Shown here: positions 7,389 through 16,017 of the stretch, piece after piece | How positions within the stretch are numbered: position 1 is the stretch's first letter | Layout: every line of letters begins with the position of its first letter | Source: Lutimaribacter_A marinistellae | GTDB lineage: Bacteria; Pseudomonadota; Alphaproteobacteria; Rhodobacterales; Rhodobacteraceae | Direction: 5' to 3' | Length of the DNA: 64,000 nucleotides | Assembly: GCF_042648365.1 (NCBI RefSeq) | Contig: NZ_JBHRXI010000049.1 | Coordinates: forward strand, 124,001-188,000 | The notes under the pieces: generated by a model | Told to the model about the DNA's origin: nothing | Databases searched by the model: none | What the model saw: only the letters and a program-made list of their open reading frames with translations | Made by a program: the position numbers and the translations under genes

Positions 7389-9783
7389 TCGCAAACACCC
7401 TCAGCATCTGTGCCGGCGGCAGGCGGTTGAGTTTGCGGGCGGGCAGGGCCGCGGCCACAAGCGCGGCAAGGATGGCAAGCGCGAAAAGCCGCAGCCAGTC
7501 CAGCGGAAACAGATGCATCGGCAGCCGCCAGCCGAACGCCTCGACATTGATCACCGCCAACAGCGCCCAGGCCAGGACCAGACCCAGCGGCAAGGCCAGC
7601 ACCGCCGTCATCGCCGCCAGCGCCGCGCTGCGGATCAACTCCAGCCGTGCCAACCGTGCCCGTGTCAGCCCCAGCGCCCAGACCGGTGCAATCTGCGGCA
7701 GGCGCTGGGTCCAAAGCGTCAGCAGGCTGGTCAGGATCGCAAATCCCGCAACCCCAAGCGTCAGAACGTTCAGCGCCCCCGTCACCACGAAGGTGTTGTC
7801 AAAGATCGCCAGCGACTGCGCTTTCACGCCCGCCTGCTGCACCACCCCGCGCGGCGGCAGGTCAAAGGTCGCGCGCAACTCCTGCACCAGCGCCGTGGCC
7901 TGATCGGGCGCGATCCGCACGCCGAATTGCTGGTTCGGAACGGCTTCGGCCTGCGCCAGAAGCCGGTCGAGAGACGTGATGGCCTGACCCGTCGGATTGC
8001 CATAGTCGGAATAGACGCCGACCACCTGCATCTGCCAATCGGGCGCCAGCGTGATCGCGTCACCGGGTCCAAGCCCCTCGCGCCGCGCCAGTTGTTCATT
8101 TATGAGCAACCCGTCGCCCCCGGCCACACGCGCCCACACGCCGGGAACGGCGTCGAGCAGCGGCCAGTTCTCGCTATAGGTCGGGTGATCCACGATCCCG
8201 TAGACGAAAAGCGGCGCCCCTTCATACCGGATCTCGGTCGACCGGATCGGCAGCACCGCATCGGCGCGTGTTTGCAGCCACTCTGCTACCTCCGCGCCCT
8301 GCGCATCATCGCGCGCGGTTACATAGACCTCCGAGACCAGGCGCTGATCCAGCCATCCGACAAAGGTCAGGCGAAAGCTCGACACCATGGTGCCGACACC
8401 GATATTGGCGGCAAGCGCAAGCAGCAAAGCCATCAGCGCCAATGAGATACCGGGAAGCTGTGCACGCATATCGGCCCACACCCATTGCGCCACAGGCCCC
8501 CGCGCGCGCGCAGCCGCAAGACGCAGGATCAGCGCCAGCGCGGGCGGCAAAAGCAGCGCGCCGCCCATCAGCAAACCGCCGAGAAAGACGAAACCCGCCG
8601 TCAGCCCGTCGAACAGCAGAACCGCAGATATTCCCACCGCGATCAGCGCCATCCCTCCGGCCGCCATCGCCTGCCAGCCGCGCGGGCGGAGGCTCCAGGC
8701 CCGACTGCCCGCTCCGGCAAGCAGCGGCATCCGTGCGAGCCGGCCAAGGCTCGCGCCCGAGGCGGCCAGAGTTCCGACAACCGCCATGGCGAGGCCGGAC
8801 AGAACCCAACCGGGGCGCAGGCTCAGGCGGCCATCGACCGGCGCACCGTATAGCCCGCGCAAGGTGGCCGAGACGTCGGGCAGCAAAAGCCCCGCCAGCA
8901 GGTAGCCCAGCACCAGCCCAGCCAGCCCGCCGACCAACGCCAGCGCCAGCAGTTCCGCCGCAACCAGCCGCGTGATCGTGCTGAGCGGCGCCCCAAGCGC
9001 CCGCAAGGTACGGACCATGCCGCGGCGCTGTTCCAGTGCCAGACCCACCGTGCCATGCACGATGAACAGCCCAACCGCAAAGGACAGGAACCCAAAGGCC
9101 GTCAGGTTCAGGTGGAAACTGTCGGTCAGGCGTGCGGCATCGGCTTGCGCCTCGGGCTCCACCAGTTGCAACTCGGGCGCAATCTCTTCCAGCGGCGGGC
9201 GGTTCAAGGGTTGCCCGGGCAGCACGACGAGGCGTGAAATCTCGCCGCCACGGTTCAACAGACGCTCGGCCGCACCGATATCGGTCAGGAGCAGGCCGGG
9301 CGGCACCGCGTCGCTTTCGATCAGCGGCGGCATCGCATCAAGGCCAGCCAGATGAGCCGCATCGCCCGGCCGCGCAAAGACCCGTCCCGGCGCACCCAGC
9401 GCGTCCAGCGGTGCGATCTCCGCCCCGCTTTCGGCGATGGCCGGCAGCGGCGGATGGGTCAGGAAATCCACCCCCATCACGGTGAAAACGCGGCCGCCGT
9501 GGCGCAAAGGTCCCTCCAGCACCGGCGACACCAGCCACCCCGAACGGCGCAAGGCAACATAGGTCTCCAGCGGGATTTCCCGCCCTTGCCCATGCAATTC
9601 CGCAAAGCTGCCGCCACCCATCTGCGCCTCGGCCCGCGCATAGCTCGCCCTTGCCTCGGCATTGATCGCCTGCACCGCCGACCACAGCCCCGTGGCCAGC
9701 GCCAGACCCACCAGCAAGGTCACAAGCTGCAAGGGATGCCGCCGCCAGTGGGACCAGAGCGCGGCCAGCACGGCACCGGTCAC
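7378..9783 (-). CDS. FtsX-family ABC transporter permease (AttFG-like)
   Basis: An 801-residue permease with the duplicated FtsX architecture. There is an N-terminal membrane segment (about 17-37), a large periplasmic region, a first FtsX core of about three to four hydrophobic segments near 215-350, more membrane segments near 370-440 and a second periplasmic domain. A second FtsX core near 670-790 ends in PARKLNRLPPAQMLRVF. The start codon is GTG at 9783, overlapping the ATPase stop (GTGA). Such permeases work as mechanotransmitters or lipoprotein/lipid exporters rather than importers. With the upstream ATPase and downstream AttH-like protein it forms a conserved triad known from Agrobacterium attEFGH; attF and attG would be fused here. 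Confidence 0.88.
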   Translation of the reverse strand: MTGAVLAALWSHWRRHPLQLVTLLVGLALATGLWSAVQAINAEARASYARAEAQMGGGSFAELHGQGREIPLETYVALRRSGWLVSPVLEGPLRHGGRVFTVMGVDFLTHPPLPAIAESGAEIAPLDALGAPGRVFARPGDAAHLAGLDAMPPLIESDAVPPGLLLTDIGAAERLLNRGGEISRLVVLPGQPLNRPPLEEIAPELQLVEPEAQADAARLTDSFHLNLTAFGFLSFAVGLFIVHGTVGLALEQRRGMVRTLRALGAPLSTITRLVAAELLALALVGGLAGLVLGYLLAGLLLPDVSATLRGLYGAPVDGRLSLRPGWVLSGLAMAVVGTLAASGASLGRLARMPLLAGAGSRAWSLRPRGWQAMAAGGMALIAVGISAVLLFDGLTAGFVFLGGLLMGGALLLPPALALILRLAAARARGPVAQWVWADMRAQLPGISLALMALLLALAANIGVGTMVSSFRLTFVGWLDQRLVSEVYVTARDDAQGAEVAEWLQTRADAVLPIRSTEIRYEGAPLFVYGIVDHPTYSENWPLLDAVPGVWARVAGGDGLLINEQLARREGLGPGDAITLAPDWQMQVVGVYSDYGNPTGQAITSLDRLLAQAEAVPNQQFGVRIAPDQATALVQELRATFDLPPRGVVQQAGVKAQSLAIFDNTFVVTGALNVLTLGVAGFAILTSLLTLWTQRLPQIAPVWALGLTRARLARLELIRSAALAAMTAVLALPLGLVLAWALLAVINVEAFGWRLPMHLFPLDWLRLFALAILAALVAAALPARKLNRLPPAQMLRVFANER

Positions 9784-10442
9784 GAAAGCCGCCCCCGCGA
9801 CAGGTGAATGTGCCGGTCAAGACGTTCTGCGATGGCCGCCGAATGCGTGACCAGCAACAGGCCCGCTCCGGTCTCCGTCACCAGCTCCAGCATCAGCGAC
9901 AACACCGCGTCGCTTGCCGTCTCGTCAAGGTTTCCGGTCGGCTCATCGGCCAGCAAAAGACGCGGCCGCGTTGCCATGGCGCGCCCGATGGCCACCCGTT
10001 GCTGCTGGCCGCCCGACAATTGCTCGGGGTACTTGTCCAGTTGATCCGAAAGGCCCAGCCGCTCAACGATCTCGGCGGTCCAGCCCGCATCCTCGCGGCC
10101 CGCAAGCCGCGCGTGAAAGGCAAGGTTCTGCGCCACGCTCATCGACGGGATCAGGTTGAACTGCTGAAAGACAAGCGCCGCACGCTCGCGTCGCAACGCC
10201 GCACGCCCGGCATCGTCCAGCCCGGACAGGCTGACACCGTCGACCACGATCTCGCCCGCATCAGCGCCGTCCAGCGCGCCGGCTAGGTTCAGCAGCGTGC
10301 TTTTCCCGCTGCCGCTTTCGCCGGTCAGCGCCACCGTTTCGCCCGGCGTAAGTCGCAGCGACACACCCTGCAGCACCGGACGGCCGCCGGGATAGGTCTT
10401 GGTCACGTTCGCAAAGGACAAAAGGGCAGGGTTCTCGGTCAT
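9780..10442 (-). CDS. LolD/MacB-type ABC transporter ATP-binding protein (AttE-like)
   Basis: 220 residues, a stand-alone ATPase. Walker A GESGSGKST follows VSLRLTPGETVALT, then Q-loop LVFQQFNLIPSMSV, signature LSGGQQQRVA and Walker B LLLADEPTGNLDE, the GNLD form typical of LolD/MacB-type ATPases. The frame is open to 10484, but the ATG at 10442 aligns with the family start. It is the first gene of the four-gene Att-like unit and is divergent from the K+ channel gene 117 bp away. It powers the FtsX permease encoded just downstream. Confidence 0.9.
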   Translation of the reverse strand: MTENPALLSFANVTKTYPGGRPVLQGVSLRLTPGETVALTGESGSGKSTLLNLAGALDGADAGEIVVDGVSLSGLDDAGRAALRRERAALVFQQFNLIPSMSVAQNLAFHARLAGREDAGWTAEIVERLGLSDQLDKYPEQLSGGQQQRVAIGRAMATRPRLLLADEPTGNLDETASDAVLSLMLELVTETGAGLLLVTHSAAIAERLDRHIHLSRGRLS

Positions 10443-10559
10443 CGCCCTGCAATGTGACGCATCCCGCGCCACTGTCCAGACCATGCACGGGCGGAATTGC
10501 CCGGTTGCCCTTGCCCCGGTGCCCGGTCATTCTGCCGGGGCGACGAGGAAGGGGCGCGG

Positions 10560-10994
10560 ATGGGACTTGGACATCAAATCTTGTGGGGGACGCTGTTTCT
10601 CGGGCTGTGCTTCGCGATCGAGATCCTGTTGCTGGCAGCCTGCACCCAATGGATCCGGGTTCTGGGCGTGCGCTGGCGCCGTCGCTCGGCGCTGTGGCGG
10701 AATACGGGGATCGTCGGCGTGGCGCTTCTGGTCATCGTGCTGGCGCATACCCTGCAGGTCTGGATATGGGCCGTGGTCTGGGTGATGTTCGAGGTCCTCG
10801 CCGACTGGAACGAGGCGATCTATTTCTCACTCGTAACCTACACGACCCTTGGCTACGGCGATGTCGTGCTCGAGCCGGGCACCCGCATCTTCGGCGCCTT
10901 CGCATCAGTCACGGGCATCCTCGCCATCGGGCTTTCTACCGCGTTTCTCGTCGCGATGATGGCGCGCCTGTTCGAAGGGCGCATGATCCGCTGA
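10560..10994 (+). CDS. Two-TM potassium channel family protein
   Basis: 144 residues. The pore helix is followed by the K+ selectivity filter TTLGYGD (about 95-101). Hydrophobic segments lie at about 9-30, 50-80 and 108-135. There is no C-terminal RCK/TrkA-N regulatory domain, so this is a minimal channel. The frame is open to 10497; the ATG at 10560 was preferred because of a GAGGAAGGGG purine tract just before it. It converges with the cardiolipin synthase gene with a 4-bp gap. Confidence 0.85.
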   Translation: MGLGHQILWGTLFLGLCFAIEILLLAACTQWIRVLGVRWRRRSALWRNTGIVGVALLVIVLAHTLQVWIWAVVWVMFEVLADWNEAIYFSLVTYTTLGYGDVVLEPGTRIFGAFASVTGILAIGLSTAFLVAMMARLFEGRMIR

Positions 10995-10998
10995 CCGG

Positions 10999-12489
10999 CT
11001 AGAGGATCGGCGCAAAGAGCCGTGCCAGCGGCGCCCCGTACCGGATCGACGGCGGCTGGCTGTCGAGTCCGCGCCGCAACTCGAATGCATTTGCGAAATC
11101 CGCCTCCAGCATGTCGGCCACGTCCAACGCCGCCCGCTTGTCGAAGAACAGCGCCATCGCCTCGAAATTCAATCGGAACGACCGGTTGTCGAGATTGGTG
11201 GTGCCCACCGCGGCCAGCGCCTCATCCACGACGAAAACCTTCTGGTGCATGAACCCGTCCGTGTAGCGGAACACCCGGCCCCCGGCACCGCGCAGCTCGT
11301 CGAAATAGGCAAAGGCCGCCAGCCACGGCAGCCGGTGGTCGATCACGTCGGGCACCAGCAGCCGGACATCGACACCGCGCAGCGCGGCGTGACGCAACGC
11401 GCTCATCACGTCGAGATCGGGCACGAAATAGGGCGAGGCGATCCAGACCCGCTCGCGCGCGGCGGCGATCGAGGCGAAAAACAGCATCGACCCCGTCTCG
11501 GTGGTGTCGCCCGGACCCGTGGCCACGATCACGCCGTTCATGTCCTCCTCGGCAAGGCGTGGCTGCCATGCAAGATCGTCCAGCAGCGCTTCCTCGTCGC
11601 GGGCCCAGTGCCAATCCTCCACGAAGATCAGTTGCAGCTGCTGGACCAACGGGCCGCGCAGCCGCACATGCGTATCGCGCCAATGGCCGAATTCCGGGTC
11701 CTGCCCCAGGTATTCGACCCCGACATTGTGCCCGCCGATAAAGCCCACCAACCCGTCTACGATCACGGTCTTGCGGTGGTTGCGATAGTTCATCTGGAAC
11801 CGGTGCTTGGGGCCGCGCTGATCGCCGGGCTCCACCACCTCGACCCCGGCCGAGGCGAGATCCTCGTAATAGCGCAGCGGCAGGCCGTAACTGCCGACCC
11901 GGTCGGTCATGAAACAGACCCTTACGCCGCGCGCGCGCGCCGCGATAAGCCGGTCGCGCAGTTCCAGCCCAAGCGCGTCGTCGCGCACGATGTAGAACTG
12001 CACCAGCACGTAATCCTGCGCCGCGTCGACCGCCTCGAAAATCGCGTCAAAGGTCGCATCGCCATCGATCAGCAGCTCGGCGGAATTGCCCCGCGTGACC
12101 GGCAGGTTCGCCACCCGTTCAAAGGGCAGGTGGTTCATCTCGAGGGACTCGGGATCGGGCGCCGCATCGATCGCCAACTGCCTGATCCCGGCCGCCACCC
12201 GCGCGCTTTCATTGCGGGTCAGGCGGTATCCCTTGAACCGGTGATGCCCGAGAAACAGGTAAAGCGGCACCGCGATCCACGGCGTGGTCAGCAGGAACAC
12301 GCCCCAGCCCATCGCCCCTTGCGGCGTCCGCGCGGTCTGTGCCGCGCGCACGGCCGACATTATCGCCGCCNNNNNNNNNNNNNNNNNNNNNNNNNNNNNN
12401 NNNNNNNNNNNNNNNNNNNNNNNNNNNNNNNNNNNNNNNNNNNNNNNNNNNNNNNNNNNNNNNNNNACCAGAAAGGTCCACATGCCCAT
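10999..12489 (-). CDS. cls: Cardiolipin synthase (phospholipase D superfamily), interrupted by an assembly gap
   Basis: 496 codons including 32 unknown ones (N-run 12371-12466, codons about 8-40), which cover the expected N-terminal membrane segment. A second hydrophobic segment follows (GWGVFLLTTPWIAVPLYLFL). Two HKD catalytic motifs are present: HRKTVIVD at about residue 240 and HQKVFVVD at about 415, each followed by the Asn/Ser-bearing GxN-type element (GGHNVG; GTTNLDNRSF). The enzyme joins phosphatidylglycerol units into cardiolipin at the inner membrane. GGAGG precedes the ATG at 12489. It lies 18 bp after the HAD phosphatase gene, probably in one transcript with it. Confidence 0.9.
   Translation of the reverse strand: MGMWTFLXXXXXXXXXXXXXXXXXXXXXXXXXXXXXXXXXAAIMSAVRAAQTARTPQGAMGWGVFLLTTPWIAVPLYLFLGHHRFKGYRLTRNESARVAAGIRQLAIDAAPDPESLEMNHLPFERVANLPVTRGNSAELLIDGDATFDAIFEAVDAAQDYVLVQFYIVRDDALGLELRDRLIAARARGVRVCFMTDRVGSYGLPLRYYEDLASAGVEVVEPGDQRGPKHRFQMNYRNHRKTVIVDGLVGFIGGHNVGVEYLGQDPEFGHWRDTHVRLRGPLVQQLQLIFVEDWHWARDEEALLDDLAWQPRLAEEDMNGVIVATGPGDTTETGSMLFFASIAAARERVWIASPYFVPDLDVMSALRHAALRGVDVRLLVPDVIDHRLPWLAAFAYFDELRGAGGRVFRYTDGFMHQKVFVVDEALAAVGTTNLDNRSFRLNFEAMALFFDKRAALDVADMLEADFANAFELRRGLDSQPPSIRYGAPLARLFAPIL
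12371..12466. other. Run of 96 N (assembly gap) inside cls
   Basis: 96 unresolved bases. The flanking reading frame continues in phase (96 is a multiple of 3), so the gap size is compatible with an intact gene, but the true sequence and length are unknown. Confidence 0.99.
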
Positions 12490-12507
12490 TACCTGCCTCC
12501 ATCGGTA

Positions 12508-13479
12508 TCACTTCTGACCTGTATAGATGCGCTCCCAGTCCTTGGCCATGTCCACGATCAGCCAGCCCATGTCCGGACCCTTGTCCAGCCCGTCGACCAG
12601 CCGCCCGACATGGCTCTCGCGGTCATAGGCATATTCCCGTTCGGCATCCGTGTGATGCACGATCAGCCCCAGCCGCGCACCATCGCCGGCAGTCGTCCAT
12701 TCGATCATCTGGAAATCGCCGTCCGAGTTTCCGCCCGCCAGGATCGGACGGCGGCCCAGGACGCGCTCGATATTGACCGGCTTGCCGGCCTTGTCGTCCA
12801 GAAAGGACAGCCCGGTCGTCTTGACGATCTCCGGCGCGGCCTCGCCCATCCGGTACTCGGTCTCGCCGTAGGTGCCCAGCACCTGGTTCGGAGGTATTCC
12901 ATACGCCTCCTCGGCGAAAACGCGCATGAAATGCAAACCGCCACCCGAGACGATGTACGTGGTGAATCCCTCGTCGCGCAGATAGCGCAGCAACTCCACC
13001 ATCGGCTGATAGGTCATCCGGTCAAAGGGCAGGCCCGTGTCGGGGTGGCGCGCGACCTTCAGCCAGTCGGCGACGGCATCCTGGAACGCCTCGACAGTCA
13101 TTCCCGTATGGGTGGCGTTCACCACCTCGATCAGGGCCTCTTCGCCGCCCTCCATCAGGGTTTGCATGTCGCGCGCGGCCGCGGCCTGCAACGCGGCGGT
13201 GTTCGCGATCGACGGGTCCGCCTCGGCCATCTGTTCCAGCCTGTCCAGCGCGAACAGCAGCTGGAAATAGACGGGCTGTTCCGCCCACAGCGTGCCGTCA
13301 TTGTCGAACACCGCGACCCGTCTGGCCGGGGTGACATAATCGGCGTTGTCCGGATCGGTCACGGTCTCGACGAATTCGATGATCCGCGCCTTGGCCTCGG
13401 TATCGCGCCACGACGGCAGGTCATCGGCAAGGGCGGGCAGGGCGGTCATCAGCCCGGCGGCAAGTGCAACAAGTCTCAT
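12508..13479 (-). CDS. Exported HAD-superfamily phosphatase
   Basis: 323 residues with a Sec signal peptide (about 1-18, ALPALA-D). HAD motif I is VFDNDGTLW, with nucleophile Asp at about 59 and the acid/base Asp two residues on. A large helical cap follows, then motif II in YIVSGGG, and motif III/IV around ILAGGNSDGDFQM. This matches phosphoserine-phosphatase-like HAD enzymes that are exported. It follows the arylsulfatase gene after 81 bp, suggesting periplasmic use of sulfate/phosphate esters. The substrate is unknown. Confidence 0.85.
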   Translation of the reverse strand: MRLVALAAGLMTALPALADDLPSWRDTEAKARIIEFVETVTDPDNADYVTPARRVAVFDNDGTLWAEQPVYFQLLFALDRLEQMAEADPSIANTAALQAAAARDMQTLMEGGEEALIEVVNATHTGMTVEAFQDAVADWLKVARHPDTGLPFDRMTYQPMVELLRYLRDEGFTTYIVSGGGLHFMRVFAEEAYGIPPNQVLGTYGETEYRMGEAAPEIVKTTGLSFLDDKAGKPVNIERVLGRRPILAGGNSDGDFQMIEWTTAGDGARLGLIVHHTDAEREYAYDRESHVGRLVDGLDKGPDMGWLIVDMAKDWERIYTGQK

Positions 13480-13502
13480 GGTCTACTCCGCTGTAACAAG
13501 AA

Positions 13503-13529
13503 GGGCGGGACCCGAACCGGACCCCGCCC
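13503..13529 (-). terminator. Hairpin between arylsulfatase and HAD phosphatase genes
   Basis: GGGCGGG and CCCGCCC form a 7-bp GC stem with possible wobble extension. On the minus strand it is followed by TTCTTGTT, a weak T-rich tail. It lies between the two cistrons, so it would be at most a partial terminator or attenuator. Confidence 0.45.
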
Positions 13530-13560
13530 CTGAATTTCGCAAAGGCTCAGGCAGGCCGCG

Positions 13561-15159
13561 TTACGGCGTGCCCGGCGGGTTGGTCAGCTGCTCCATCACC
13601 TTGTCCAGGCTGAACGAGGCCGCCTCCTGCCGTGGCGGGAACTCCTGGAAGGTCTCCAGGAACTGCCCCACATAGGCCTGCGCGGGCACCAGCATGTAGG
13701 CACGGTCGAGCATCCAGTCGTAATAGGTGTTCGACGTGCGATAGGCGCGCTCATAGGGGTCGCGGCGCAGGTTGGTGATCAGCGGAACGCGCAACGGCGT
13801 CAGCGGCTCCATCCATGCCCGGAACGTGCCCCAGGCCTTCTGCTCGAGGAAGGTGATCTTCCAGTCGCGGAACCGAAGCGCGGCAAGGTCGCCGTCATCG
13901 GTAAAGTAGAAGATCTCGTCACGCCCGCTCTGGTCGGTCTCGCCGGTCAGCATCGGCAGGATGTTGTAGCCGTCCAGATGCACCTTGTAGTCGCGGCCCA
14001 TCGCCTCGTTGGTCAGGCCCGCCATCAGGTCTTCCTTGACCGTCTCGTTGCCAGCCGCCGCCAGAAAGGTCGGGAACCAGTCCATGTGATGCACGATCTC
14101 GTTCGACACGGTTTCTTCTGCGATCTTGCCGGGCCAGCGCACCATCGCCGGAACCCGCCACGCGCCTTCCCACTGGGTGTTCTTCTCACCCCAGAACGGC
14201 GTCATGGCCGCATCGGGCCAGGTGTTCATGTGCGGGCCGTTATCGGTCGAGTAGAACACGATGGTGTTGTCCGCGATGCCCAGCTCGTCGAGAACGGCCA
14301 GGAACTCGCCGATATGCATGTCGTGCTCGATCATGCCGGCCGAGTATTCGTCAACGTGACGACCGGCGATCTCGTCGGCACGCTGGCGCATCTCGTCCTT
14401 CACATGGGTGCGGAAATGCATCCGGGTGCCCGACCACCACACGAACCAAGGAACGCCTTCCTCTTCCTTGCGCTTGATGAAGTCGATGGCCGCGGCGACG
14501 GTTTCCTCGTCCACCGTTTCCATGCGCTTCTTTGTCAGCGGGCCGGTATCCTCGATCTCGCCATCCGCGCTCGACTTGATAACGCCGCGCGGGCCGAACT
14601 GCTCGCGGAATTCGGGGCTTGCCGGGTAATCCTCGTTCTCGGGCTCTTCCTCGGCGTTCAGGTGATAAAGGTTGCCAAAGAACTCGTCGAAGCCGTGATT
14701 GGTCGGCAGGTGTTCATCCCGGTCGCCCAGGTGATTCTTGCCGAACTGGCCAGTGGCATAGCCTTCGGCCTTGAGCATTCCGGCAATGGTCGGGTCCTCG
14801 ACCTGCATGCCTTCCTCGGCGCCGGGCAGACCGACCTTGGACAGGCCGGTGCGGAACACCGACTGTCCCATGATGAAAGACGACCGGCCCGCGGTACAGG
14901 ACTGCTCGCCATAGTAATCGGTAAAGATCATGCCTTCTTCGGCGATCCGGTCGATATTCGGCGTCTCGTAGCCCATCAGGCCCATCGTATAGGCCGAGAT
15001 GTTGGACTGGCCGACATCGTCGCCCCAGATCACCAGGATGTTGGGCTTTTCCGCGTCCTGCGCCCAGGCCGCGCCTGCAAGCGTCAGAAGCGTGGCACCC
15101 GCGGCGGCAAGCCGCGCGAAGCCGGAAAGCCCCTGTTTCGAGTTGGTTGTGGAGAACAC
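13561..15159 (-). CDS. Arylsulfatase (type I, exported)
   Basis: 532 residues with a signal peptide (about 10-34, AGAAWA-Q). The metal-binding start is PNILVIWGDDVGQSN (Asp pair at about 47-48). The sulfatase signature has the catalytic Cys in CTAGR (Cys at about 88), the C-x-A-x-R variant that must be oxidised to formylglycine. Further sulfatase elements are YSTDNGPH and GKNHLGD. The open frame starts at a TTG (15180), but a GTG at 15159 sits 6 nt after GGGAGG, so the GTG is the likely start. No sulfatase-maturing enzyme is encoded in the window, so it must lie elsewhere. Divergent from the Crp-family regulator. Substrate unknown. Confidence 0.92.
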   Translation of the reverse strand: MFSTTNSKQGLSGFARLAAAGATLLTLAGAAWAQDAEKPNILVIWGDDVGQSNISAYTMGLMGYETPNIDRIAEEGMIFTDYYGEQSCTAGRSSFIMGQSVFRTGLSKVGLPGAEEGMQVEDPTIAGMLKAEGYATGQFGKNHLGDRDEHLPTNHGFDEFFGNLYHLNAEEEPENEDYPASPEFREQFGPRGVIKSSADGEIEDTGPLTKKRMETVDEETVAAAIDFIKRKEEEGVPWFVWWSGTRMHFRTHVKDEMRQRADEIAGRHVDEYSAGMIEHDMHIGEFLAVLDELGIADNTIVFYSTDNGPHMNTWPDAAMTPFWGEKNTQWEGAWRVPAMVRWPGKIAEETVSNEIVHHMDWFPTFLAAAGNETVKEDLMAGLTNEAMGRDYKVHLDGYNILPMLTGETDQSGRDEIFYFTDDGDLAALRFRDWKITFLEQKAWGTFRAWMEPLTPLRVPLITNLRRDPYERAYRTSNTYYDWMLDRAYMLVPAQAYVGQFLETFQEFPPRQEAASFSLDKVMEQLTNPPGTP

Positions 15160-15220
15160 TTTATACCTCCCTGAAATCAATTCGGCACCCGCCGCTCACC
15201 GGCAGAGCGCAGTTCAACTA

Positions 15221-15236
15221 TGTGACCGGCAGCACA
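15221..15236. promoter_or_regulatory. CRP-like near-palindrome in the arylsulfatase/regulator intergenic region
   Basis: TGTGA-N6-GCACA differs by one base from the canonical TGTGA-N6-TCACA dyad. It lies 62 bp upstream of the arylsulfatase GTG and about 97 bp upstream of the divergent Crp-family gene. A functional role as that regulator's operator is inferred only from pattern and place. Confidence 0.4.
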
Positions 15237-15333
15237 ACCATCCCGAGACTCGGACAGTGTGGCATCGGATGGGGTGGAGCGTACAACCCTTCCGGTATAA
15301 GAACGTATCAGATGATTTGATTGGTCCAAAAAC

Positions 15334-16017
15334 ATGGCTCTTTCCAAACCCATCGGCGGCGGCTTGCTGGAAACGCGCGGCTGGCTGTCCGAACGGCCGT
15401 CAGACTTTCGCGGGGCGCTGCTTGCAGGCGCGCAGCCGCGCCGCTTCGACAAGGGCGATACGCTGTACCATTACGGCGACCCGGCGTTGGGGCTTTTTGG
15501 GGTTCTCAGTGGCGCGGTTGCGGTTTCGATCCCGGCGGACAATGGCGAGGAATTCACCGCCCATCATGACGGTGCGGGCTTCTGGATCGGTGATCTGGCC
15601 ATGCTGTCCGACCAGACCCGGCTGGTCACGGTCACCGCGCTGCGCGACACCGAAACACTGTACATTCCCGCCGGTCACATCATTCGCATGGTCCGCGAGA
15701 CGCCACGTTACTACGCGGATTTCTACGCGTTGACCCATTCCAACATGGAACTCGCCCTGCGGTTGATGGCCAACCTCGCCGTTGCAAATGCCGATCACCG
15801 GCTGGAACTGCGCCTGCTGATGCTGGACGAACGCCTCGACACGCCCGGCGGCTGGCTCGACGTCAACCAGGAAGATCTTGCCGCGATGGTCGCGGTTTCA
15901 TTGCCGACCCTGCAACGCAAGCTGCGAGTCCTGACCGAGGCCGGCATGGTCGAACAGGGCTATGGCCGTATCCGTGTGCTCGACCGGTCCCGGCTGCTAT
16001 CCGCCTGCCAAGCCTAA
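15334..16017 (+). CDS. Crp/Fnr-family transcriptional regulator
   Basis: 227 residues. An N-terminal cyclic-nucleotide-binding-type beta roll (about 25-140; GDTLYHYGDPALGLFGVLSG and an IGDLAMLSD segment) is followed by a long dimerisation helix and a C-terminal winged helix (LDVNQEDLAAMVAVSLPTLQRKLRVL, about 175-200). No Cys cluster of the Fnr type is visible, so it does not look like an iron-sulfur oxygen sensor. Divergent from the arylsulfatase, with 174 bp between starts; it plausibly controls that gene and itself. The recognition helix context VSLPTLQRKLRVL differs from E. coli Crp. Confidence 0.87.
   Translation: MALSKPIGGGLLETRGWLSERPSDFRGALLAGAQPRRFDKGDTLYHYGDPALGLFGVLSGAVAVSIPADNGEEFTAHHDGAGFWIGDLAMLSDQTRLVTVTALRDTETLYIPAGHIIRMVRETPRYYADFYALTHSNMELALRLMANLAVANADHRLELRLLMLDERLDTPGGWLDVNQEDLAAMVAVSLPTLQRKLRVLTEAGMVEQGYGRIRVLDRSRLLSACQA

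Noticed and set aside
11245..13533. 762-codon plus-strand frame across the N-run
   Set aside because: Antisense to cls and the HAD gene and joined only through the N-run.
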